Assembly: GCA_017547385.1 (NCBI GenBank)
Contig: JAFYPU010000028.1
Span: 1 to 46,389, forward strand
Direction of reading: 5' to 3'
Source of the DNA: Bacteroidaceae bacterium
GTDB lineage: Bacteria; Bacteroidota; Bacteroidia; Bacteroidales; Bacteroidaceae
Length of the DNA: 46,389 nt
Position numbers and translations under genes: made by a program. How positions within the stretch are numbered: position 1 is the first letter of the stretch; every line of letters begins with the position of its first letter. The notes under the pieces were generated by a model. That model had not been told where the DNA came from and did not search any database. It saw nothing but the letters and a program-made list of their open reading frames with translations. Below are positions 23,774 through 30,662 of this stretch, piece after piece.

Positions 23774-26275
23774 CTACTTCACCATAACCTTGGCGGCTGT
23801 ATCTGCCACATCCGTTACCACTTTCACGATGTAGGCTCCCACGGGCAGGTGTGCCACATCCACAACGTTGGTGTGCGACTGCGCCACCAAAGAGCCCTCA
23901 GCGGTAAACACCAACAGGCGAAGCACTTTGGCAGAAGTGTTCACGGCAATCTGCTTGTGCCCGGCCACAACTTCCACCAGAAGGTTGTTTTCTGCCACAG
24001 GCGCACCGGGGATTCCCACCTCGGTTTCATCGGTGTTGGGTGAGAAGTAGGCAGTCAGCGTTGCGGAGTGCGTAGGTTGGAAAGCATATTCAGATTTCAC
24101 AGACACAAGTTTGTTACCCTCTTTCCAGCACACAAAAGCTGCATTGCCCAAAGCTTTGGCCGCTACTGTGGTTGTTCCGGCTTCCGAACTCACTGTGGCT
24201 GTTCCGCGCGTGGGGTCATTGGTTTCCACTTTCACTTCGAACATATCGGGAACGTTCTCCACTACTTCAACAACGAAGTCGAGAATTTGTCCCACCACTT
24301 CGTCTTCGGCATCTGTCAGTCCGTTGCTTGTCAGACGCACACGCAGACGTGTTTTGCCGGGAACTGCCTCTTCGGGAACTTGAAGCGTGGCCGTCATCTT
24401 GGTCTTGATGGCGAGCTGCTCCATGGTTTCAAACACACCATCGCGGTTCCAGTCGGCATAAACATACACGGCTTGTCCGGTGATGGGTGCCGAATTGAGC
24501 TGCACCATGAGGTCGAAAGCTGTTCCGCGAGCCAGCGAAGCCTTGTCCGAGGTATAGAGTGTGTACCACGAAGCGGGAGTTGTGGCCGAGTTTGCAACGA
24601 CAGAGGTGCCCGACTTCTTGGGCAAGGGATAAGCCATGGGGCGAACCACACTCTCACCATCGATGGTGGCACGTGCCACAAAGCGATTGCCGAGCGTGCC
24701 ACAAGGCAATTCGTACACCTGGTTGCGGCGTGCAAAGTCGCTGCGCAAAGCCTTGAACTGCACGAGCGAATCACCGGACACGACGAGGGCTGTTCCCTCT
24801 TGCTTGGCTGAGGCATGCGGACGGAAATAGTAAGCCAAATCCTCCGTATTGGCAGTTAACACGTTCCAGTGCGTGGCTTCTTCATCGGGCAAAGAAAGGG
24901 TGCGGTGGCTTTTTGCATTGGCGATAAGATAACCACCGGCATTGTTGCCCTCGCCCACGAAATACCAAGCCTGTGCTTCGGCATCTTGTTTGGGCTGCCA
25001 CGAAAGTGTGCCATCTTCTGCCATTTGCAGAGCTTGGGTGGGATGCTGTGCCGAAACCACTGCATATTTGAACTGCGGTGCTCCCAGCGCGGCAGAAGCT
25101 GCAAAGGGACGCACTTCATAGAGATCTTCGGTGGCTGTCAGCGTCCAGTAGGAACCTACGCGTGAAGTTCCGGCTTGCCAAGTGATGATGCTGCTTGATG
25201 CTCCGTCCTTGTTGAGCGCACGCGGACCGGCAGCTTCGTCATCATAACCGCTGCAATCGGTGGACGAGAACCAGTGGCAACCTTTGATTTCGCCGGAGGT
25301 GGCTGCTGTGGCACCGACATAGTATTCCACCGGTGCTGTTCCGGTTTTTATCTTCGAGGCCGAAGAAGGTGTGAGGTTGCAGCTCGAGATGTAGCGTCCC
25401 GTGGCTGTGTTTCGGATGTAGTAGCAATTGTCTTTACCTGTGGGGATAAATTCCCAGAAGATGCGTTGTGCCACATCATAATCCTTTACCACCAAGGAGC
25501 CGTCGGCTTCCTCGGCGATGTAGGACGAAGTGTTGTTTTTCCACTTGATGGTGTAACATTGGTTGTTGCTTTCGCCAGGGTTGGGATTGGGTTCCGGCTC
25601 CGGTTCGGGTTCGGGCTCGGGAGCCGGCTCGGTGTTTCCGTCGTTGGTCAATGTGATACCGGAAAGGCCGAAGAAGCAGCCGCTGTTGGCTGTGCCTTTT
25701 GTGATGGTGAGCTGCAGCACCAGCTTGTTGCCGGCCGCAACGACAGTTTCGGAGGTGGCATTCCACATTTTATGAACAGCACCGGCACTTCCCACACCGG
25801 CTGCAATGTCGATGTCGGAGTAGTTAACAAATGTCTGAAGTGCTGAGGCCGAATTTCCTTGCAGCACTTCCACGTTCCATTGACGCGCCACACCGTCGCC
25901 ATTCTCCTGATAGTTGCCGCCTCCATTCAGGGCATGAATGTCCAGTCCCACGGTGTTAAACTGCCATTCGGTCGGCAAACCGCTCACCTCAAGGGTCAGC
26001 ACAATGTTGGGTGATGTGTTGGCATTCACATTGGGACAAAGAATTTCGGCCGTAACGGCATTGCCCGTTGCCTTGAAAGCCTGATTGCAGCTCACCGTTG
26101 CCGTGGCACCGGCAATGGCTTGGCCCTCACCGTCGACCACATTAACCACCACATCGGCGGCATCCGTGCCGGTGCGAGTGAAGGTCAGCCCCACTCCATC
26201 GGCCGATAAGGAAGGCAGCACGCCTGTCAGAGCAATGAGCCCCGTCAAACAGAATTTTCGGAATGTTTTTTTCAT
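23774..26275 (-). CDS. Large secreted GEVED protein with type IX sorting domain
   Basis: An 833-residue exported protein. A signal peptide (MKKTFRKFCLTGLIALTG) is followed by a beta-sandwich of about 200 residues. A Pro/Glu repeat linker ((EP)n then NPNPGE, near residue 230) comes next, then two lectin-like beta-trefoil stretches (CYTIKWKNN, CYYIRNTATGRYIS). A GEVED domain follows near 620-690 (YADWNRDGVFE, LTDAEDEVVGQILDFVV). The last 75 residues (LRLLVFTAEGSLVAQS, LPVGAYIVKVV, AAKVMVK) have the form of a type IX secretion C-terminal sorting domain, so the protein is probably delivered to the cell surface. No catalytic motif is evident; a glycan-binding role beside the sulfatase is inferred. 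The ATG at 26275 gives a clean signal peptide. Confidence 0.82.
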   Translation of the reverse strand: MKKTFRKFCLTGLIALTGVLPSLSADGVGLTFTRTGTDAADVVVNVVDGEGQAIAGATATVSCNQAFKATGNAVTAEILCPNVNANTSPNIVLTLEVSGLPTEWQFNTVGLDIHALNGGGNYQENGDGVARQWNVEVLQGNSASALQTFVNYSDIDIAAGVGSAGAVHKMWNATSETVVAAGNKLVLQLTITKGTANSGCFFGLSGITLTNDGNTEPAPEPEPEPEPEPNPNPGESNNQCYTIKWKNNTSSYIAEEADGSLVVKDYDVAQRIFWEFIPTGKDNCYYIRNTATGRYISSCNLTPSSASKIKTGTAPVEYYVGATAATSGEIKGCHWFSSTDCSGYDDEAAGPRALNKDGASSSIITWQAGTSRVGSYWTLTATEDLYEVRPFAASAALGAPQFKYAVVSAQHPTQALQMAEDGTLSWQPKQDAEAQAWYFVGEGNNAGGYLIANAKSHRTLSLPDEEATHWNVLTANTEDLAYYFRPHASAKQEGTALVVSGDSLVQFKALRSDFARRNQVYELPCGTLGNRFVARATIDGESVVRPMAYPLPKKSGTSVVANSATTPASWYTLYTSDKASLARGTAFDLMVQLNSAPITGQAVYVYADWNRDGVFETMEQLAIKTKMTATLQVPEEAVPGKTRLRVRLTSNGLTDAEDEVVGQILDFVVEVVENVPDMFEVKVETNDPTRGTATVSSEAGTTTVAAKALGNAAFVCWKEGNKLVSVKSEYAFQPTHSATLTAYFSPNTDETEVGIPGAPVAENNLLVEVVAGHKQIAVNTSAKVLRLLVFTAEGSLVAQSHTNVVDVAHLPVGAYIVKVVTDVADTAAKVMVK

Positions 26276-26307
26276 GGATATATACTTAAATTGGAATTTG
26301 CTGTCAT

Positions 26308-26847
26308 TCATTCGTTCAAATTGTCGGGGCGAGTGCGCACCGCAAACTGCTTCTTCACAACAATGCCATAGAGCAACTGACTCAGCGTCTTGTATTCCAC
26401 CGTTCCGTTGTTCGGCAACTGAACAGTAGAGTTATAGTTGTCCCACTGTCCGTTCACATCAAAAGTCTGCTCAAGCCTCATTTCATATCTTCCGGCCGTG
26501 GACGGAGCAATGAATGTGTCGGTCGGCACAATGCGAGTTTTATCATCATAGATATAGCCGGTGGGGGCATTGTGTTGCACATCCACAGGTGTGCACGTCC
26601 AAGTGTTCTTCACAGCTCCTAACAAGCGACCTCTGCGGCTCTCCACCACACGGGCCACCACTCTGTCGCCGGTGTAGATAATGTCGCGGTCGGCGTCCAG
26701 CACTTCAAACTCCACGTCGGCATACGTGGGCAGTTGACTGCGATAAGCAGGGTCGTCCGTGTTTTCCGAACAAGCCGCAAACACCCATGCCAAAAGCATC
26801 AGGCAAAGGGCTGCCGGGCAATGATTTCTTTTTGTGTTGTTCTTCAT
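26308..26847 (-). CDS. Predicted lipoprotein, first gene of the sulfatase operon
   Basis: A 179-residue lipoprotein. The leader MKNNTKRNHCPAALCLMLLA ends in lipobox FAAC, Cys near residue 26. The mature part is beta-rich with ADVEFEVLDADRDIIYTGDRVVARV and a later RYEMRLEQTFDVNGQWDNYN. I do not recognise the family. The stop lies 32 bp ahead of the GEVED gene and the two are probably cotranscribed with the sulfatase. ATG 26847 is preferred; an in-frame ATG at 26877 is possible but would leave a poorer leader. Upstream is a leader of about 185 nt carrying a nested hairpin. Confidence 0.72.
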   Translation of the reverse strand: MKNNTKRNHCPAALCLMLLAWVFAACSENTDDPAYRSQLPTYADVEFEVLDADRDIIYTGDRVVARVVESRRGRLLGAVKNTWTCTPVDVQHNAPTGYIYDDKTRIVPTDTFIAPSTAGRYEMRLEQTFDVNGQWDNYNSTVQLPNNGTVEYKTLSQLLYGIVVKKQFAVRTRPDNLNE

Positions 26848-26889
26848 GGTTTGTTGTTTGAATGTTTGAAATTTCATAAGCGTTGGGTG

Positions 26890-26956
26890 AAAAGTGGCAG
26901 GCCTTGCCAGTTTTTTGGCAAGCCGTGCCACTTTTGTGGCAAGGCCTGCCACTTTT
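26890..26956. repeat. 21-bp-spaced palindromic array forming a 20-bp hairpin (locus e)
   Basis: Three palindromic modules TGGCAGGCCTTGCCA (26895-26909), TGGCAAGCCGTGCCA (26916-26930) and TGGCAAGGCCTGCCA (26937-26951) start exactly 21 bp apart, separated by six T/A-rich bases. The outer two are reverse complements, so 26890-26909 pairs perfectly with 26937-26956. It sits inside the predicted 5' leader of the lipoprotein-GEVED-sulfatase operon. Confidence 0.75.
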
Positions 26957-27039
26957 TGAGAAAAGCACTCGCAAAAACAGAGCCGGCGCACCGAAGTTTC
27001 CTTGATGGGCTAAAACGTCTTGCCAAATGCCAATCGGTG

Positions 27040-27047
27040 CAAAGATA
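27040..27047 (-). promoter_or_regulatory. -7 box for the sulfatase operon
   Basis: Minus-strand TATCTTTG, about 190 bp ahead of the lipoprotein ATG. No clear -33 TTTG at the right distance. The resulting leader would include the locus e hairpin. Confidence 0.5.
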
Positions 27048-27095
27048 AGGCTTTTCTCCAATTATCACACGGCCTTGGCCTCTTCTTTCACGATA

Positions 27096-27120
27096 CAAAA
27101 AAAGAGGCCAAAGCCTCTTT
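27096..27120 (-). terminator. Terminator of the Sua5/YciO operon
   Basis: AAAGAGGC at 27101-27108 pairs with GCCTCTTT at 27113-27120 around a 4-nt loop, with a run of seven T on the minus strand. A weaker T-rich tail on the other side may make it bidirectional. Confidence 0.75.
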
Positions 27121-27187
27121 CGTTTTCAAGGATGGGAATGAGCATTATTCAAGTTTTATCGGGATTTCTCGGCATGCACGCCTCAGC

Positions 27188-27799
27188 CTATAGCAATGCG
27201 GCCTCACCCTCGCGCAGCACTTCCGGCTCATCACCCGTGCAATCGACAACCGTGGTCAGTGCATATCGGCCTTCGCCTCCGTCGATGACCAAGTCCACCT
27301 GCGCTTCCATCAATTCGGCCACCAGGTCCGGATGTGTGTGGCACTCGGGTTCGGTGCTTTCAACGGGCAACGAGGCCGTCATGAGCGGAGCATCGAGCAA
27401 TTGGAGAAGCTCTGTTACTATGGGCGAAGCCGGCAGACGCACGCCCACCTCCTTGTCCTTTCGCATCCGCATCACTGAGGGAAGTTTGCGCAAAGCCGGC
27501 AGCAAAAAGGTGAAGCCTCCCTGAACGTTTCGCTTGATGAGCTTGAAATTGTCTGTCGACACTTCGGCATATCTGCTCACCACGCTCATATCGAGGCACA
27601 CCATGGCCAAAGGATGCTCCTTGGGGTCGATGTTTTTGATGCGACAGATGCGTTCCACCGCCCGCTCTTTCAAGGCATGACATCCCAAGGCATAGGTTGT
27701 GCCTGTGGGGTAAACAATCACTCCCCCATCGTTGAGCACACGCACCACTTCTGCGAGACGGCGCGGGTCGTTATTCTTCTCGTAAAGTCGTATTTTCAT
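27188..27799 (-). CDS. Sua5/YciO/YrdC-family protein
   Basis: A 203-residue member of the family that forms threonylcarbamoyl-AMP from Thr, bicarbonate and ATP for t6A37 tRNA modification. Seen: GGVIVYPTGTTYALGC near residue 25, KNIDPKEHPLAMVC (the KxR/SxN-like nucleotide site is degenerate here) and GFTFLLPA near 95. PTGTTYALGC and the short length fit the YciO-like branch better than TsaC itself, so the tRNA role is likely but not certain. Last gene of a five-gene operon, starting 13 bp after maf. Confidence 0.82.
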   Translation of the reverse strand: MKIRLYEKNNDPRRLAEVVRVLNDGGVIVYPTGTTYALGCHALKERAVERICRIKNIDPKEHPLAMVCLDMSVVSRYAEVSTDNFKLIKRNVQGGFTFLLPALRKLPSVMRMRKDKEVGVRLPASPIVTELLQLLDAPLMTASLPVESTEPECHTHPDLVAELMEAQVDLVIDGGEGRYALTTVVDCTGDEPEVLREGEAALL

Positions 27800-27812
27800 G
27801 TTCTTTCTGTCT

Positions 27813-28412
27813 TCAGAATTTCTTCAGCACTTGATACAGACGTTGCACCGGCAGACCCATCACATTGAAATAACTGCCATGAAGTTCGGCCACTGCCACC
27901 AAGCCAATCCATTCCTGTATGCCGTAAGCTCCGGCCTTGTCGAAGGGACGGTAATGATGCACATAGAAGTTTATTTCCTCGTCATCCAGTTGGGCAAACA
28001 CCACCCGGCTTGTTACCGAAAAGCATTCCCGACGCTCGCGAGTGAAGACCGTAACTCCCGTAATCACCTCGTGCTCACGACCGGCGAGGGCACGCAGCAT
28101 GGCACGGGCTTCGGCAGCATCGGCAGGCTTGCCCAACACCTTTCCATCGACACACACAATGGTGTCGGCGGTGATTATCAACTCGTCGGCCGCCATGCCC
28201 TTTTGATAGGCCGCCGCTTTCTTGCCGGAGATGTGCTCGGCAATGTCTTCACCACGCAGATCGGAGGGATAACTCTCGTCGATGTCTTGCAAGGTGCGCA
28301 CTTCAAATTTCAGGCCCAGGCCCTGCAACAGTTCACGTCGGCGAGGCGAATTGCTGGCCAGCACCACCCGATAGCGGTCAAGGTTCTCCAACACCTTAAA
28401 GTTCGTTTCCAT
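27813..28412 (-). CDS. maf: Maf-family nucleoside triphosphate pyrophosphatase
   Basis: House-cleaning enzyme that hydrolyses non-canonical or excess NTPs (dTTP/UTP type in the YhdE branch). From ATG 28412 it has 199 residues. The signature SNSPRRRELL is at residues 20-29, the catalytic Asp in ITADTIVCVDG near 83, and GKPADAAEARAML near 94. The family-typical YGIQEWIGL and GSYFNVMGLP close the protein. An in-frame ATG at 28430 is also possible. It lies 33 bp behind the KdsC-like gene. Confidence 0.92.
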   Translation of the reverse strand: METNFKVLENLDRYRVVLASNSPRRRELLQGLGLKFEVRTLQDIDESYPSDLRGEDIAEHISGKKAAAYQKGMAADELIITADTIVCVDGKVLGKPADAAEARAMLRALAGREHEVITGVTVFTRERRECFSVTSRVVFAQLDDEEINFYVHHYRPFDKAGAYGIQEWIGLVAVAELHGSYFNVMGLPVQRLYQVLKKF

Positions 28413-28445
28413 AGAATTTGCTTTGAGCATTCGTTTTTCAAAGGA

Positions 28446-28967
28446 CTACCAACCGAAGGCCGTGTCCTCTTGCATCCATTTTCCTTGGGCACGAAGCACT
28501 TGTTCGAGCACATCACGCACACAACCTTCGCCTCCGCATTTGTCGCTGATGTAAAGACAAATTCGTTTAATCTCGTCAGCCGCATCGGCAGGGCAACACG
28601 GACAACCGCAAGCGCGCAACACTTCATAGTCGGGGATGTCGTCGCCCATGTAGAGCACCTCCTCGGGTTGCAGGCCGTACATGGCCAACCAGTCGTCGAA
28701 GCAATCGATTTTCAGCGACGCTCCCATAAACACGTCCTGAATGCCCAGTGCTTCGTAGCGGGCACGAACAGCCGGACTCTTGCCACCTGTGATAATGGCC
28801 AGACGGAGACCACACTTCACCGCCAACTGCAGCGCATAGCCGTCCTTGATGTTGGCCGTGCGGCAGGGCTGCCCGTTTTCGTCGAACAACACCACGTTGT
28901 TGACACTCAGCACGCCATCCACATCGAATGCCAGTGCCTTTATTCGGGTCAAATCATAGTTTATCAT
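28446..28967 (-). CDS. HAD phosphatase, KdsC-like (KDO-8-phosphate phosphatase)
   Basis: A 173-residue C0-type HAD phosphatase without a cap domain. Nucleophile and acid are D15 and D17 in AFDVDGVLS, motif II is IITGG near 59, the Lys is in SLKIDCF near 85, and motif III is [10 protein letters not shown] near 106. The gene matches KdsC in size and motif spacing; KdsC makes free KDO for lipopolysaccharide. The C-terminus has a Cys-rich stretch ([11 protein letters not shown]). It lies 5 bp from the DUF2520 gene and 33 bp from maf. Confidence 0.88.
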   Translation of the reverse strand: MINYDLTRIKALAFDVDGVLSVNNVVLFDENGQPCRTANIKDGYALQLAVKCGLRLAIITGGKSPAVRARYEALGIQDVFMGASLKIDCFDDWLAMYGLQPEEVLYMGDDIPDYEVLRACGCPCCPADAADEIKRICLYISDKCGGEGCVRDVLEQVLRAQGKWMQEDTAFGW

Positions 28968-28972
28968 ATATG

Positions 28973-29809
28973 CTATTTGTTTTTTTCAGAAGAAGCATCG
29001 AGACCCTGCAACGGCTCTCCGGCAGCACGCGCCTCGGCCATGGCATGAATGCCCTCGCTCATGAGACGATAGAGGCTGCCGGCATGCGAACCTTCGCCCA
29101 GCAGAGACAAATGGCGGTTCATCACCGAAGTGTCCCAACGCACGGCCGGCCCCGTTTGAGCCTCTGCCGGTGTCAGATTATGCACCTTGCGAGCCGTTTC
29201 GTCAAGGAGCGGCAACAGCACACGGGGGGCGAGCTGCTGTTCTTGCAACAATTGCCACGCCACATCGTAGCAGTGATTAACAAAGTTGCAGGCAAAAACT
29301 GCCGAAAGGTGCAGATGTCGCCGTTTTTCGCTGTCGAGCACTTCAACACGGCCCGACACCATTTCTGCCAAACGCTTCAGAGCCTGCAAAGCCTCTTGCG
29401 TGGAAGCCTCGATAAAGCAAGGAATTTCGCGAAAGCACACAGCACGCTCCCGACTGAAGGTTTGCAAAGGATAGAGCACCCCATGGCGTTCGGCCTTGCC
29501 CTTGAACACCTCCATCGGCACACTGCCTGCCGTGTGAAGAAGCAGTGCCTGCGGAGGCGAAACGAGTTCGCTGATCAGTCCAGGCAATGCATCATCTTTC
29601 ACTGCAAAGACATATACTTTGGCCTTGGGAACATTTTTCAACGAAGTGAAGGCCGGACATTGCAGAGTGTCGGCCAATCGTTGGGCGTGCTTTTCCGTGC
29701 GACTGTAAACGCCCATCATCCGATGTCCTGCGGCACGCAAGGCTTCAGCAAGATGGGTGGCCAAATTGCCGGAACCAATCATGAATATGCTTTGACTGCT
29801 TTCGTGCAT
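28973..29809 (-). CDS. Rossmann-fold and DUF2520 domain protein
   Basis: A 278-residue protein. An N-terminal NAD(P)-binding Rossmann fold ([17 protein letters not shown], residues 8-24) is followed by a C-terminal helical DUF2520 domain (about 130-270; [30 protein letters not shown]). The fold is like pyrroline-5-carboxylate reductase and 6-phosphogluconate dehydrogenase, but the substrate is unknown. ATG 29809 is preferred to the in-frame start at 29860, which lies inside the nitroreductase gene. It begins 2 bp after the nitroreductase stop and is clearly part of the same operon. Confidence 0.85.
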   Translation of the reverse strand: MHESSQSIFMIGSGNLATHLAEALRAAGHRMMGVYSRTEKHAQRLADTLQCPAFTSLKNVPKAKVYVFAVKDDALPGLISELVSPPQALLLHTAGSVPMEVFKGKAERHGVLYPLQTFSRERAVCFREIPCFIEASTQEALQALKRLAEMVSGRVEVLDSEKRRHLHLSAVFACNFVNHCYDVAWQLLQEQQLAPRVLLPLLDETARKVHNLTPAEAQTGPAVRWDTSVMNRHLSLLGEGSHAGSLYRLMSEGIHAMAEARAAGEPLQGLDASSEKNK

Positions 29810-29811
29810 GT

Positions 29812-30357
29812 TTAGTCTTGGTTTGCGTTGTTCCAACCATTGGTGTGCACCTTCTCCCAAGGAAGTTCCTCATCGTGCGGCCTGCTGTCGCGCAGTTTTC
29901 TGCCCACGGAAATAATGGCCAAAGGTTCCACCTCTGCCGGAAGGCCGAGCACACTTCTCACCACCAAGGCTGCCGGCGTGTCATCATCAAGTCCGCGTTC
30001 GCGCACTTGCACCCAGCAAGCCCCCAAGCCGAGTGCTTCGGCCTGATAGAGCAAAGTGGTCGCCGCCACCGAGGTGTCTTCAATCCAAACATCCGACACA
30101 TCCATGCGTCCGCACACCACAATTCCCAACGATGCTTCGCGCAACATGGCCGCTCCGAAGTTTTTACATTCGGAGAGTGCTACAAGTTTTTGCTTATCGT
30201 CCACCAGAATAAACTCACAGGGGCGTTTTCCTTTCGAACTGGGAGCCAACAAGGCTGCCTCCATCAGCTGCACCACCATCTCGGGGTCCAATGGTTCGGT
30301 GGCGTATTTACGAATGCTGCGACGGCTGCGCAACAAATCAACAAAGCTCTTTGTCAT
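29812..30357 (-). CDS. Nitroreductase-family flavoprotein
   Basis: A 181-residue FMN-dependent oxidoreductase of the nitroreductase superfamily. RRSIRKYATEPLDPEMV near residue 12 is the FMN phosphate-binding opening; APSSKGKRPCEFILV near 38 and GLGACWVQVRERGL near 110 are typical. No iron-sulfur motif is present. It heads the operon with the DUF2520 protein, KdsC, Maf and Sua5/YciO. The physiological electron acceptor is unknown. Its promoter lies in an 85-bp repeat pair. Confidence 0.88.
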   Translation of the reverse strand: MTKSFVDLLRSRRSIRKYATEPLDPEMVVQLMEAALLAPSSKGKRPCEFILVDDKQKLVALSECKNFGAAMLREASLGIVVCGRMDVSDVWIEDTSVAATTLLYQAEALGLGACWVQVRERGLDDDTPAALVVRSVLGLPAEVEPLAIISVGRKLRDSRPHDEELPWEKVHTNGWNNANQD

Positions 30358-30383
30358 GGTTTCACTCCTTTTTTATTATGCCG

Positions 30384-30391
30384 CAAAGATA
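30384..30391 (-). promoter_or_regulatory. -7 box of the nitroreductase operon
   Basis: Minus-strand TATCTTTG, 27 bp ahead of the ATG, at the end of the promoter-proximal 85-bp repeat copy. The -33 position carries no TTTG. Confidence 0.55.
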
Positions 30392-30545
30392 GTGAAAGGC
30401 GAGCGGGAAGTGTGGAAATGAGCCTGCGAAATTTCCAAAAACTTGCCCGAGCCGCATCCTATCTTATCAAAAGATAGTGAAAGGCGAGCGGGAAGTGCGG
30501 AAATGAGCCTGCGAAATTTCCAAAAACTTGCCCGAGCCGCATAAA
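30385..30545 (-). repeat. Two-copy 85-bp promoter repeat (family 1, locus C)
   Basis: Copies begin at 30385 and 30470, again exactly 85 bp apart and almost identical. Plus-strand landmarks: AAAGATAGTGAAAGGCGAGC, a middle with GGAAAT/ATTTCC arms, CCCGAGCCGCATCCTATCTT, then ATCA leading into the next copy. The ends match loci A and B while the middle differs. Confidence 0.8.
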
Positions 30546-30564
30546 ACATGCAGACTTGCGCGAA

Positions 30565-30616
30565 AGAGACAAAAGAAACGGAGCAGGATGTGGGGAAAGC
30601 CCTTTCATCCTGCTCC
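30565..30616 (-). terminator. Terminator of the phosphate transporter gene
   Basis: Perfect 11-bp stem (GGAGCAGGATG at 30580-30590, complement at 30606-30616), followed on the minus strand by GTTTCTTTTGTCTC. Confidence 0.7.
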
Positions 30617-30662
30617 GAAGAGAATTTGTTTTATTGAAACTTCAGTTCAAAACTTGCGGAAC

